Below, one piece after another: positions 55,707-64,000 of a DNA stretch of 64,000 nucleotides. The number at the start of each line of letters is the position of its first letter. The stretch's first letter is position 1. The notes below the pieces were generated by a model. It saw only the letters and a list, made by a program, of their open reading frames with translations, made no database searches and had not been told where the DNA came from. Source of the stretch: Methanohalophilus sp. (lineage in GTDB: Archaea; Halobacteriota; Methanosarcinia; Methanosarcinales; Methanosarcinaceae); NCBI RefSeq assembly GCF_030156785.1, contig NZ_JASGLW010000011.1, positions 1 to 64,000 on the forward strand. The letters run 5' to 3'. The position numbers and the translations under genes were made by a program.

Positions 55707-56364
55707 TATGCAGACACTTTCGCATTACGAATATTTTGTTTGCTATGACCTTACCCAGCGCAATTTCAGTTCCCTTCACAAGAATGGAAATACAACCCTG
55801 CTTTTGCCTTCGTTTAATTTCCACATCTTCACCTGTAATAATACCCAGAGATGTTAGCCTGTCGCGGTCCGATTTAGGGAGATGAATAAGTGCAACTATT
55901 GCCTTTTCTCCTTCATGAAGATCACTGAGGCGGATATAGTCACCTTCTGTGCTGCGGCATGTGTTTGAAACATCGGAAATATGCTTGCGGACAATTCCCT
56001 TCTCTTCCATATATGCCACCATACTCTCAAGTACAATATCCGAAGCAGAATGCTCAAGTACACAGGCTTCCCTGTCTGCAGCTACATCATCAATGTGCAG
56101 AACCTGAGACAGAAAATCACGGAGAATATTGTGCTTGTGCTGCAATTCCCTGGCTTTTTTAATACCTTTATCCGTTAATTCAACGCCCCTGTAAGGGATG
56201 TATTTGACAAAACCCTCATCTGACAACCTCTTGATCATTTCAGTAACCGTTGCCGGGGCTATGTCCATCTCATCCGCAATATCCTTGTTTTTTACTGGAT
56301 AGTAATTCTTGCAGATAAGACTGAGAATTGTTTCAAGATATTCTTCTGTTTTTCCGGATGCCAT
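55684..56364 (-). CDS. DtxR-family metal-dependent regulator fused to FeoA
   Basis: 226 residues. Winged helix (TEEYLETILSLICKNYYPVK, NKDIADEMDIAPATVTEMIK, then RLSDEGFVKYIPYRGVELTD), metal-binding/dimerisation domain with EHSASDIVLESMVAYME, and an SH3-like FeoA domain at the end (IRLSDLHEGEKAIVALIHLP, LTSLGIITGEDVEI). Likely senses Fe2+ and represses feoB and itself. The fused FeoA domain may instead contact FeoB. First gene of the feo operon. Confidence 0.88.
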   Translation of the reverse strand: MASGKTEEYLETILSLICKNYYPVKNKDIADEMDIAPATVTEMIKRLSDEGFVKYIPYRGVELTDKGIKKARELQHKHNILRDFLSQVLHIDDVAADREACVLEHSASDIVLESMVAYMEEKGIVRKHISDVSNTCRSTEGDYIRLSDLHEGEKAIVALIHLPKSDRDRLTSLGIITGEDVEIKRRQKQGCISILVKGTEIALGKVIANKIFVMRKCLHNAGGEVD

Positions 56365-56390
56365 GCAGCAATCACACCAAAATCCAACTT

Positions 56391-56408
56391 TTTGGGTATA
56401 CTAATTTT
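56391..56408 (-). promoter_or_regulatory. Candidate DtxR-type operator downstream of a TATA box
   Basis: TTTGGGTATACTAATTTT contains an imperfect dyad centred on GTATAC. On the minus strand a TATA box (GTTATATATGC, about 56412-56422) lies 5-15 bases upstream, so the dyad falls near the expected transcription start of the regulator-feoB operon. Operator function is inferred. Confidence 0.4.
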
Positions 56409-56539
56409 GCTTGCATATATAACTTTTGTTTTCCCGAAAAGCTAAAACTCACAAACACTTTTTTAAACAAAAACTGCTTCTACGACTATACATAGATAAT
56501 ATCGATAAAAGTAGGATTCATGCACAATCGTGATTACTA

Positions 56540-57481
56540 ATGGTAAGGGTAAAAGATCTTCGATGGAAAAAAGATATGCGTGTCTCGGAATTGGTTGATT
56601 CCTATGAGCATGTAGGATTCCAGAGTGTTGAATTGCAGCGGGCATCAGATGTTATAATTAAAATGAAAAAGGATTCTGCTAAAATCTTCCTCACATTTAC
56701 ATCCAACATGGTTACATCCGGACTTCGGGGATTTTTTGCACAGCTTATTGAACTGGGAATTGCCGATGTTATTGTTACAACAGTAGGCGGGCTTGAAGAA
56801 GACATTATGAAAGCCACAGGAGAAGTTTTCAGGATAGGGGATTTCCAGACGGACGATGTGGAACTTCATGAGCAGGGGATCAACCGTGTGGGAAACCTCC
56901 TGATCCAGAATGAAAGCTACATGAATTTCGAGGATTTGATTACCGATATCCTCGGAAAACTGTACGAAAAACAGAAACGATGGACTGTTTCCGGAATGCT
57001 CAGGGAAATCGGCTTATTGCTGGAGGATTCCCAGTCCATTCTGTATCAGGCTGCAAAAAACGATGTCCCGATATTCTGCCCAGCAATTACAGACGGAGCT
57101 TTTGGATTTCACCTTTACCTTTTCCAGCAGGATCATCCTGATTTCATGGTAGATGTGGTTAAGGACTTCGGAAATATTCTGTATGCAACAAGCTATGACG
57201 ATAGAAAAGGAGTAATTGCACTTGGTGGCTCCATTTCCAAACATCATGCCATTCTTTCCACGTTGCTCAACGGCGGTGCAGAATATGCTGTTTACATGAC
57301 TACGGCACATCGCACTTCCGGTAGTATGTCCGGTGCGAATACCAGTGAAGCAAAATCCTGGGGTAAAGTAAAGGATGAAAGTGATGTGGCAACTGTCATC
57401 GGAGATGTTAGCATTACTTTCCCTCTTGCTATGATCAGGGCACTGGACGAACTCGATAGCGAAGGGCTGTTGAAAAACTAA
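56540..57481 (+). CDS. dys: Deoxyhypusine synthase
   Basis: 313 residues. Transfers the aminobutyl group of spermidine to the eIF5A lysine, first step of hypusine formation. Motifs are FLTFTSNMVTSGLRGFFAQL, VTTVGGLEEDIMKATGE, FCPAITDGAFGFHLYLFQQD, GVIALGGSISKHHAIL with the catalytic Lys region, and RTSGSMSGANTSEAKSWGKV. Substrate eIF5A is at 23.2 kb. It begins 175 bases from the divergent DtxR gene. The PLP decarboxylase follows 21 bases after the stop. Confidence 0.94.
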   Translation: MVRVKDLRWKKDMRVSELVDSYEHVGFQSVELQRASDVIIKMKKDSAKIFLTFTSNMVTSGLRGFFAQLIELGIADVIVTTVGGLEEDIMKATGEVFRIGDFQTDDVELHEQGINRVGNLLIQNESYMNFEDLITDILGKLYEKQKRWTVSGMLREIGLLLEDSQSILYQAAKNDVPIFCPAITDGAFGFHLYLFQQDHPDFMVDVVKDFGNILYATSYDDRKGVIALGGSISKHHAILSTLLNGGAEYAVYMTTAHRTSGSMSGANTSEAKSWGKVKDESDVATVIGDVSITFPLAMIRALDELDSEGLLKN

Positions 57482-57502
57482 AAAACATATCCGGAGATCT
57501 AA

Positions 57503-58546
57503 ATGACCGTTCCTGAACCCAAATTCATCATTTCCAAAAAAGCTGTTCTTGAGCAATACCACAAGGTAAGCGAAATTGCTGATATTGTATCCTATAGTTC
57601 CAAAACCAACCAGAAAGTCAGCCACATTCTTGAGGATAATACTGAAAGCTTTTTCAGTGTCCACATGGAAAATGAACTCAAGCACATCCGGGACATGTCA
57701 AGGATAATATTCCTTGCACAGGGGTGGACACCAGATCAGATTGAAGGGCTTTACAGGCGGGGAATCCGCTATTTTGTGGTGGACAACGAGTTTGACCTTG
57801 ATCTTCTACTTAAAACCCTTAAAAACAGGGATTGGAAAATCAATCTCATGCTGCGTCTCAAGCTGAGGGAAAAATCCCTTCGTACAGAACGCTATTTTGT
57901 ATTTGGCATGCCTTCTGCAGTTATCAACCGTCGCATCGGAGAATTAAGGGATAACCCGAAAATCGGGAAACTTGGAGTCCATTTCCACAGGAAAACCCAG
58001 AATGTCAGCGAATGGAAACTGCAACGGGATATTGAAGATGTACTGTCCCGGGAAACCATCGATGCCATTGATGTACTTAATATAGGTGGCGGATTGCCCT
58101 CACAATATGCAAACAGTAATGCTGATGTCATTGGCGGGATATTCAAGCGCATTGCCGATTTCAGGGATTATCTTCATAAGAAAAACGTGCAGTTGATGAT
58201 TGAACCGGGACGATTTATAGCTGCTCCTGCAGGGAAACTTGTCACGTATGTGACCGGTGTTTATGACAACAATATCATCGTTAATGCTTCCGTTTACAAC
58301 AGTGATATGGATGCGATTCTTGTTCCGGTTAAACTACGTGTTGAAGGAGAGCTTGACAACAAATCCGGCGAACCTTTTGTTATCAAAGGATGCACTCCAT
58401 GTTCAATGGATTTATTCAGGTACCGGGTCTACCTTGATAAAAAACCGGTAATTGGGGATGCAATTACTTTCATCAATGCTGGCGCATACAACTTCAGGTC
58501 TGACTTCTGTGACCTTGAAGAAATCAGGACCGATATTGTTGACTGA
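57503..58546 (+). CDS. PLP-dependent fold-type III decarboxylase, ornithine/lysine/carboxynorspermidine type
   Basis: 347 residues. Alanine-racemase-fold decarboxylase. The PLP lysine is in IVSYSSKTNQKV, and the barrel carries GKLGVHFHRKTQN, VLNIGGGLPSQY and MIEPGRFIAAPAGKLV. The C-terminal Cys/Asp element is GCTPCSMDLFRYRV. The substrate is uncertain. Its operon-like position 3' of deoxyhypusine synthase and opposite arginine decarboxylase favours a polyamine precursor (ornithine or carboxynorspermidine) over diaminopimelate. It ends exactly where the convergent pdaD gene ends. Confidence 0.82.
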   Translation: MTVPEPKFIISKKAVLEQYHKVSEIADIVSYSSKTNQKVSHILEDNTESFFSVHMENELKHIRDMSRIIFLAQGWTPDQIEGLYRRGIRYFVVDNEFDLDLLLKTLKNRDWKINLMLRLKLREKSLRTERYFVFGMPSAVINRRIGELRDNPKIGKLGVHFHRKTQNVSEWKLQRDIEDVLSRETIDAIDVLNIGGGLPSQYANSNADVIGGIFKRIADFRDYLHKKNVQLMIEPGRFIAAPAGKLVTYVTGVYDNNIIVNASVYNSDMDAILVPVKLRVEGELDNKSGEPFVIKGCTPCSMDLFRYRVYLDKKPVIGDAITFINAGAYNFRSDFCDLEEIRTDIVD

Positions 58547-59089
58547 TTATTCCACAAAGACCATGGCTGCAACTACCGTGGTCCATAGACCGTTCTTGTT
58601 CCCTTTCGCAACCTGACAGATGTGAGTTGTATTGAAGATGTGCCCGCTTGCCTTGTAAATCTGTTCCCTCTCCTGCCATGCGGAATCCACATCAAATTCT
58701 ATTCCAAGCGTTGTTGCAAGCATGGTTGCTGCGATATCCTCGGCATACATACCGGCAGTATCCTCATCTTCCCCGAATGAACTGTGTTCGGAAATGTAGC
58801 CATAGTTTTCCTCATTCTGGGGTATGGCGGTTCCTATTGCAGATGCTATCAAACGATGCGGCTCATTGGTCTGATTTCTGGCAAGAACACAATAGACGAT
58901 TTCGCCGGGACTTAGGTATTTAAGTCCTTCTTCTTGTGTGACAACCTTACAGCTCGGGGGAAGGATGCTTGATACACATACAAGGTTGAATTTTTCAATC
59001 CCTGCGTCTCTCAGTGCAAGTTCGAATGAGGCAAGCTTATCCCTGTGGACGCCTGTGCCTCTGGTCAAAAACGCTTTTTTGGGGATCAT
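58547..59089 (-). CDS. pdaD: Pyruvoyl-dependent arginine decarboxylase
   Basis: 180 residues. Makes agmatine from arginine. The proenzyme self-cleaves at the double serine in LVCVSSILPPSCKV to form the pyruvoyl group. Other motifs are PKKAFLTRGTGVHRDKLASF, YCVLARNQTNEPHRLI, SAIGTAIPQNEENYGYISEH and FNTTHICQVAKGNKNGLWTT. It supplies agmatine to the agmatinase at 23.5 kb. ATG 59089 follows GGAGTAGTCCAT in the minus sense. Confidence 0.94.
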   Translation of the reverse strand: MIPKKAFLTRGTGVHRDKLASFELALRDAGIEKFNLVCVSSILPPSCKVVTQEEGLKYLSPGEIVYCVLARNQTNEPHRLIASAIGTAIPQNEENYGYISEHSSFGEDEDTAGMYAEDIAATMLATTLGIEFDVDSAWQEREQIYKASGHIFNTTHICQVAKGNKNGLWTTVVAAMVFVE

Positions 59090-59142
59090 ATGGACTACTC
59101 CTATATTCCTCTATAAATATATTACACAATGGTAAGCCGGAA

Positions 59143-59242
59143 TTAATGTACAACGAGTACTTCACAGTTTGAGTGTCTGACAGCGTTTTCTGCAATACTT
59201 TCGACCATCTTCAGTGCTATTAGCCCATTATTATTGCACCAT
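59143..59242 (-). pseudogene. C-terminal remnant of a universal stress protein
   Basis: The minus strand reads GLIALKMVESIAENAVRHSN then CEVLVVH and a TAA stop, the nucleotide-binding tail of UspA-family proteins (SVAE-x-VVRHS-x-CPVLVV pattern). Nothing upstream of it continues the family and the glycine-rich loop before it is degraded. It is a relic. The rest of 59090-59548 has no supported gene; a start-less plus-strand frame at 59274-59435 reads protein-like at its end (LDEYTAVHGKVLGEINNLIK). Confidence 0.65.
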
Positions 59243-59548
59243 TTTTAAATATAAAAACCACCAGAGGATATGGTGAAGGAAAAAACGAAAAAAGCCTTGT
59301 AGCAAATATGTTCCATATTTATTTCAGCAGCCAGATAGATCCGAAAACCACCTTAAGAGAATTGAACCTTTAGACGAATATACTGCGGTTCATGGCAAAG
59401 TATTAGGGGAAATAAATAATCTTATCAAATCCTGATTTCCCATGAGAGGCACAAAACACTTTAAGATGAATCCTAACCGCAGTCCTAAAGTAATAAATGG
59501 ATTTTTTCTTTGTAATTTATTCATAATCATACCAAAATGGTGAATTTT

Positions 59549-61135
59549 ATGGCAGATATAAAACATTGGGCAGAAGTAGTAGCTGATGATGTCCTTGAGC
59601 ATGGAAACAGGCATATTGTGTCCACAGGCATCACTCCTTCAGGTCACATCCACATTGGAAATATGCGGGAAGTAGTAACCGCAGATGCTGTATACAGAGT
59701 ACTTCTTGAACGCGATGCTGACGTTGAGCTTATCTACATGGCAGACAATTTCGACCCACTACGGAAAGTTTACCCGTTTCTTCCGGAAAGCTTTGCAGAA
59801 CATGTGGGAAAACCTATATCCGAAATCCCCTGCCCCTGCGGAGAATGCGAAAACTATGCTGATCATTTCCTGAAACCGTTTCTTGAAGGACTTGAAAAAC
59901 TGGGGATCCACCCTACTGTCTACAAAGCCGATGAACTTTACAAGAGCGGAAAATTTACAGAAGCAATAAAAACAGCCCTTCTGAAAAGGAATGAGATTGC
60001 AAAGATTCTCCTGAAAGTTTCAGGAAAAGAAGTTGACCCTGAATGGAGTCCTTTCAACCCCATATGCAATGAGTGTGGGAAAATGGATACAACCACCGTA
60101 ACAGGATTTAATATTGATGATGAAACTGTTAACTACTCATGTTCATGCGGCTCCAATGGCACCGTCTCAATGGCAGGAGGAGGAAAACTCACCTGGCGTG
60201 TTGACTGGCCCGCCAAATGGAAGATGTTTGGTGTTACAGTGGAACCCTTCGGAAAGGACCACGCTTCCCGTGGCGGTTCCTACGATACCGGCAAGAGAAT
60301 CTCTAAAGAAATATTCGGATATGAACCCCCAAAACCCATCATCTACGAATGGATAATGCTGGGAAAGGAGGGTGCAATGTCGTCATCCACAGGTGTGGTC
60401 GTATCCATCTCGGACATGTTGAAAGTTGTACCACCAGAAGTACTGAGATACCTGATCATCCGCACAAAACCCGAAAAACACATAAGGTTCGATCCGGCAA
60501 TACCGCTGCTTACACTCGTGGATAATTTTGAACGCCTCCACTCCGCCGACAAACTTTCGGAATATGACAAAACCGTGCTGAGGCTTTCCCACGCCTCCGG
60601 CCTCTGCCACACTGACATCCCGTTCAAGCACATGACCACCATTTACCAGGTTGCACATGGTGACTTTGATAAAATAATGAAAATAGTGAGACGTGCCGGT
60701 TATGATGCTGAAAAGGAAAAGTGTATCAAGGAACTGGCCGACAACGTGGCTTCATGGCTGGACATGTTTGCTCCTGACATGGTCAAATTCAGTGTTCAGG
60801 AAAACATCCCGCCAATTGCTGCCACCCTCTCGGATGAACAACGGGCATTCCTGAAAGCCATGGCAGAATTCCTGCAGGATGCCGACGAACTGGACGGAGA
60901 GGATTATCACAACCTCATCTACTCTGCAAAGGAAGAAAACGGAGAGCTTCACAAAAGGATTAAGGAAATCCTCGGCGTGGATGAACTCTCACTCAGCCCG
61001 AAAACTCTCTTTAAGGCAATATATATTTCAGTCCTCGGACAGGCTTCCGGACCAAAAGCAGGCTGGTTCCTTTCATCCCTTGAGAAAGATTTCCTTGTCA
61101 AAAGATTTGCTGAAGCTGCCGATTTCCGCCCATGA
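59549..61135 (+). CDS. lysS: Class I lysyl-tRNA synthetase
   Basis: 528 residues. Charges tRNA-Lys using a class I Rossmann core found mainly in archaea. The HIGH motif is [17 protein letters not shown], the KMSKS-like motif [13 protein letters not shown], and zinc ligands are seen in CPCGECENY and ICNECGKMD with CSCGSNG. Starts [19 protein letters not shown] at 59549; four extra in-frame codons lie upstream. In some pyrrolysine-using methanogens both class I and class II LysRS occur; only class I is seen here. The stop overlaps the ATG of the following methyltransferase. Confidence 0.95.
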   Translation: MADIKHWAEVVADDVLEHGNRHIVSTGITPSGHIHIGNMREVVTADAVYRVLLERDADVELIYMADNFDPLRKVYPFLPESFAEHVGKPISEIPCPCGECENYADHFLKPFLEGLEKLGIHPTVYKADELYKSGKFTEAIKTALLKRNEIAKILLKVSGKEVDPEWSPFNPICNECGKMDTTTVTGFNIDDETVNYSCSCGSNGTVSMAGGGKLTWRVDWPAKWKMFGVTVEPFGKDHASRGGSYDTGKRISKEIFGYEPPKPIIYEWIMLGKEGAMSSSTGVVVSISDMLKVVPPEVLRYLIIRTKPEKHIRFDPAIPLLTLVDNFERLHSADKLSEYDKTVLRLSHASGLCHTDIPFKHMTTIYQVAHGDFDKIMKIVRRAGYDAEKEKCIKELADNVASWLDMFAPDMVKFSVQENIPPIAATLSDEQRAFLKAMAEFLQDADELDGEDYHNLIYSAKEENGELHKRIKEILGVDELSLSPKTLFKAIYISVLGQASGPKAGWFLSSLEKDFLVKRFAEAADFRP

Positions 61136-61764
61136 CAAATAGACCGCATTTTGATGCCTGGGAAGAAGAACACAGACACGTGCGCTGGACAGAAGCACGT
61201 AATCTACCTGAAATCAAAGGTCTGCTTTAGGATAATTCGAGGATTCTGGACCTGGGATGCGGCAAGGGGAGATACTGTCTTCCCCTTTCAAAAAAATATG
61301 AGATATTCGGAACAGATGTTTCCATTACCGCCTTGGGAAAATTGGAAAAAAAAGCAGAAGACAGGAACATTTCGCTGCCCCTGTTTCACTCAAGTGCCAC
61401 ACATATTCCCTTCAGAGATGAATCCTTCGACGCGGTGCTTTGCACAGGAGTCCTGCAACATCTTCTGGAAAACGAAAGAAAAGAAACGGCAGATGAAATC
61501 ACGCGGGTTCTCAAGCCGGAAGGTATCCTTTTTTTAGAAGCCTTTGGGAGAGATGATTTCCGCTACGGTGGAGATGAAATTGAACCTCACACCTTTGCCA
61601 GGAAAAATGGAATAATTTACCACTATTTTACAAAAGATGAACTTAAAGAACTGTTTTGGAGTTTTGAGTATATTGATTTTAAGGAAGAAAAAAAGGAAAA
61701 GATTTTTCATGGGAAGAGATATTCCCGCCATTCAATTTTCTTTGTTGCAATGAAAAATGCTTAA
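61132..61764 (+). CDS. SAM-dependent methyltransferase with an in-frame TAG (probable pyrrolysine)
   Basis: 210 residues from ATG 61132, which overlaps the lysS TGA as ATGA. Reads [20 protein letters not shown] and [12 protein letters not shown], then TAG at 61228-61230 (residue 33), then [20 protein letters not shown] with the SAM loop, [19 protein letters not shown] and [20 protein letters not shown]. The TAG lies just before the SAM loop and nothing else is broken. Starting instead at the downstream ATG 61333 would lose the SAM site. The substrate is unknown; linkage to lysS could suggest tRNA or small-molecule methylation. Pyrrolysine insertion is favoured. Confidence 0.85.
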
Positions 61765-62012
61765 AAGCTGAAAATCCCAAGATATTCAAGAAGTATAATC
61801 AGAAAAGCACCAATCGGACCTCCAATTGCACAGGTGAGAATTACCACTGCCGAATACGAGATTCCCAGCCCTAAGATTATATTACCCCCAAAAATAATTG
61901 CCAGACCGACTGCGGTGTTAACTATAAGGCTTTTAACAGTCTTGAGAGTTTTATATATTACCAATGCTACGATTATAGCAACCAGGACGAGAAGTATCTC
62001 AGCTCCAACCAT
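61761..62012 (-). CDS. BofA-like small membrane protein
   Basis: 83 residues, nearly all hydrophobic. MVGAEILLVLVAIIVALVIY is followed by a short charged turn (KTLKTVKSLIVNTAVGLAII) and the conserved tail ILTCAIGGPIGAFLIILLEY. The pattern matches the pro-sigmaK processing inhibitor BofA family as annotated in archaea, where its role is unknown. It overlaps the convergent methyltransferase by 4 bases. Confidence 0.75.
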   Translation of the reverse strand: MVGAEILLVLVAIIVALVIYKTLKTVKSLIVNTAVGLAIIFGGNIILGLGISYSAVVILTCAIGGPIGAFLIILLEYLGIFSF

Positions 62013-62040
62013 GTATTAAAATACGCACGTTCAATATTTA

Positions 62041-62466
62041 TTATTTGCCTATGATGGATAAAAAGAATTTACTGATGATTTGTTCCAGTTCCCAAAAATC
62101 TGAATAAGCTTCCACCCTGAGATGTGCATTTGTGTTCCCCAGAATCATAGCCGAAACCATTGAACCTTCTTCGTAAACACATAACACGGGAAGTTCCCTA
62201 TGAAGAGCAGAACATACCTCATACCCCACACCTGTTGAAGCAACTGATACTTCCGCAACCATACAGTCACTCCTGTCGAGAAGATGTATATCCCGACTGA
62301 AAATTTCCGATTCCGGCATTGTTACTTCTTTTTTTTCTACATATGGATCTGCAACATGATAGCTGGTAATTTCATGACCCAATTCTTCTATAATCTTTGT
62401 CATCGTCCGGTACGTTGAGAGCTTCTGTCTTCCGCCACGAATCGAACCAGAAAGAAATACCTTCAT
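62041..62466 (-). CDS. Nucleoside 2-deoxyribosyltransferase-like protein
   Basis: 141 residues. Rossmann-like fold with MKVFLSGSIRGGRQKLSTYR at the N-terminus, SRDIHLLDRSDCMVAEVSVA with the conserved Asp, and STGVGYEVCSALHRELPVLC with the catalytic Glu region, as in the family of deoxyribosyltransferases and DNPH1 hydrolases. It cleaves or transfers (deoxy)nucleosides or their 5'-phosphates; which of these cannot be told. The start overlaps the U32 gene stop by 4 bases. Confidence 0.8.
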   Translation of the reverse strand: MKVFLSGSIRGGRQKLSTYRTMTKIIEELGHEITSYHVADPYVEKKEVTMPESEIFSRDIHLLDRSDCMVAEVSVASTGVGYEVCSALHRELPVLCVYEEGSMVSAMILGNTNAHLRVEAYSDFWELEQIISKFFLSIIGK

Positions 62467-64000
62467 AGAACACCCCTGTAATAGTGACCTCTTGTGTAGA
62501 CATTGCCCTTTCTCTCCACTATTTTTCCCGTATCCAGGGCTTTTCTGTAGGCTGCAATCACTCCTTTGATATTATTCTCATCCCATCTGGCATCAATGCG
62601 GATACTGCTCACCCCCGTGTCTATGAGATCCTGCAGCTTTCCAAGCATACTGAGCTTTTTTGAATTAAGAATATGAGTTCTGCAATGCTCATCGGTAATA
62701 ACTGGGAAGGAAAAGCCCTTCTCATCAACAAACTCATATCTTGCCTTTTTGCATGCACTCTCCGAAGGACCTCTGCACCCAAGAAGTTCCGCAAGCAGGC
62801 AATACTCGGAAACCATCAGCTCCAACCTGCCTTCAACTATTGCCTCCGATTCAAACGATATGGCGATTTCATTGATTTCCTTAAGGGTCAATTCCGGTGA
62901 GACTGTGGATAAAATACAGCCTTTTCCTTTCAGGAACGAAGATGAATAGCGATTGAATATATTCAGCGTTGAATCAGCTATCATCGGAATTTTTCTCTGG
63001 CTTGCCATATTGAGAACTGCTGCATTGGATGCCACAATGCCGTCGCATTCTGAAGACATATCAAGGATTTTAAGAACATCCGCCATTTCGGAATCCATGA
63101 CAATCCGGGGAGTGAAGAGGTAAAGCTTACAATCGTGCTTCCGGCATAAAAATAAAGCCCTTTTAAAGTCCAGTTCTGAAAATCTATCTAAATATATGGC
63201 ATTTGCCCCAGCAAGCACTGCCTCTTCAACACCTTTTAGGGAGGATACAGCAACTGCCAGTAAAATATCCCTCTCATGAAAATTAATTGGGATATTAGGA
63301 AGAGCAGGTCGTCTACAATCCCTGTGATATATTTCTGAACGCATCTTAGCAAGTTTTTCGGCAGCTTCATTCCGGAGATTATTGATTGCTTTTAGTGGAA
63401 CAAAAACATTGCCTTCAAGTTTCACATCAATGTTGTGAGCTTCAAATACTGTATTTCCAAGTTTGTTCAATTGCTCTTCGATCTTTTCAGGAGTTATTGG
63501 ATGACTTTTTGCTTCTTCCACATCGAAATCAGAGGAAACAAGAACCGACAGTGAATCCTTATCCCTCATTCGGATTTCAAGAGGTATTCCTGCTTTAATT
63601 CTAGCCTCAATGTCAATAGGAATTTTTCTCAGGGGATGTGGTGAAGAATAAGTTTTCTGAAGCACATCCATCTGGGATGAATCGGATGTTTTGAAAACAA
63701 TTCTTTCTTTTTTCACCAAAGGAGACAAGATTTCAACAATATCTTCTGGAAAAGCTTTCTTAACTCTTTTCCCATTACGAAAAATTGCAGTTGCATGATA
63801 TCCTGTTTCTCCGATGGATATACCGTCACCCTGTGTCAATGAACGTTTTAATTTTACCCTGACCCGTCCGTGATTACGATTGTAACCAATAACCTTACCC
63901 AGCTCCAATCCACGATTTGCAGGGTATTCCCTGCTCATCATACCACGACTTTTGCCTTCAAGGTAAGCAGAAGTAAAACCACGATTGAATAACTGCATTA
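62463..64000 (-). CDS. U32-family peptidase/hydroxylase, N-terminus beyond the window
   Basis: At least 511 residues are visible, running off the right edge. The stretch LFNRGFTSAYLEGKSRGMMS follows the missing catalytic U32 barrel. Then come a beta domain (GKVIGYNRNHGRVRVKLKRS), DUF3656-like sequence (IPLEIRMRDKDSLSVLVSSD) and a second U32-type barrel whose cysteines (HDCKLYLFTP, LLGCRGPSESACKKARYEF, DEHCRTHILNS) may bind a cluster. Bacterial homologues of U32 proteins act in ubiquinone or tRNA/rRNA hydroxylation; the archaeal role is unclear. The Met at 63998 is internal, not the start. Confidence 0.82.
   Translation of the reverse strand, partial: MQLFNRGFTSAYLEGKSRGMMSREYPANRGLELGKVIGYNRNHGRVRVKLKRSLTQGDGISIGETGYHATAIFRNGKRVKKAFPEDIVEILSPLVKKERIVFKTSDSSQMDVLQKTYSSPHPLRKIPIDIEARIKAGIPLEIRMRDKDSLSVLVSSDFDVEEAKSHPITPEKIEEQLNKLGNTVFEAHNIDVKLEGNVFVPLKAINNLRNEAAEKLAKMRSEIYHRDCRRPALPNIPINFHERDILLAVAVSSLKGVEEAVLAGANAIYLDRFSELDFKRALFLCRKHDCKLYLFTPRIVMDSEMADVLKILDMSSECDGIVASNAAVLNMASQRKIPMIADSTLNIFNRYSSSFLKGKGCILSTVSPELTLKEINEIAISFESEAIVEGRLELMVSEYCLLAELLGCRGPSESACKKARYEFVDEKGFSFPVITDEHCRTHILNSKKLSMLGKLQDLIDTGVSSIRIDARWDENNIKGVIAAYRKALDTGKIVERKGNVYTRGHYYRGVL

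Noticed and set aside
59274-59435. Plus-strand frame ending EYTAVHGKVLGEINNLIKS
   Set aside because: It has no start codon, lies directly after a stop and cannot be assigned to a family. An alternative frame with TAG read as pyrrolysine also ends quickly.
1-64000. tRNA or rRNA genes
   Set aside because: I scanned the intergenic gaps for the conserved T-loop pattern with a matching acceptor stem and saw none; a covariance search was not possible here.

Overview
The window looks like the chromosome of a methylotrophic methanogen of the Methanosarcinaceae (Methanolobus, Methanococcoides or Methanohalophilus type; the genus cannot be fixed from this stretch). Three lines of evidence support this. 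First, there is a seven-gene run for activation of methyl-coenzyme M reductase: atwA (component A2) followed by methanogenesis marker genes 3, 6, 5, 15, 17 and 7. Second, there are archaeal information-processing genes: eIF5A, deoxyhypusine synthase, FEN-1, class I lysyl-tRNA synthetase and pyruvoyl arginine decarboxylase. Third, the codon UAG behaves as in pyrrolysine-decoding methanogens. Two conserved methyltransferase genes carry one in-frame TAG each, only two of roughly fifty readable genes end in TAG, and both of those have a second stop a few codons on.

Layout. 1-6.5 kb: ion transport (a Ca-type P-type ATPase cut by the left edge, a CPA2 antiporter and a proton P-type ATPase, all on the minus strand). 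6.8-12.6 kb: housekeeping genes (hotdog thioesterase, HAD phosphatase, gpmI, fen, two small proteins and a presenilin-like intramembrane protease). 12.6-20 kb: AhpD-like protein and the atwA-mmp operon. 20-27 kb: soluble P-type-ATPase-like HAD phosphatase, secreted nuclease, matrixin-like protease, ogt with an internal amber codon, eIF5A, agmatinase, HVO_0476 protein, pcm and an AbrB-PhoU regulator. 27-32.4 kb: Era-like and Nog1-like GTPases, hexulose isomerase, aminotransferase, HTH-CBS protein and hisE. 32.7-41.9 kb: aconitase-family gene, an ATPase remnant, Fe-S cluster protein, TrkA-DHH protein, nnrDE, moaC, prs, a DNA glycosylase and a TPD nuclease.

42.2-53.7 kb is an accessory defence island built around a type I restriction-modification system. 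Between hsdM and hsdR it holds a Schlafen-AlbA regulator, a DUF3800-like gene carrying an HsdS-like N-terminal tag, hsdS, an unrecognised 565-residue protein with a HEPN-like RX5H motif, a hicBA pair flanked by 34-bp direct repeats, and a TM2-like protein. hsdR and hicA each carry a one-base frameshift in a homopolymer run. 53.7-64 kb returns to core genes: feoB with a DtxR-FeoA regulator, deoxyhypusine synthase with a PLP decarboxylase and pdaD, lysS followed by a methyltransferase with an internal TAG, a BofA-like protein, a deoxyribosyltransferase and a U32 peptidase cut by the right edge.

Functional links. Pyruvoyl arginine decarboxylase and agmatinase lead from arginine to putrescine, and the polyamines derived from it feed deoxyhypusine synthase, which modifies the eIF5A encoded here. 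Three conserved genes (mmp3, the AbrB-PhoU gene and the TrkA-DHH gene) have a good ribosome-binding site but no ATG, GTG or TTG where homology places the start. Near-cognate starts or small indels are the competing explanations. I saw no rRNA, tRNA or CRISPR array.
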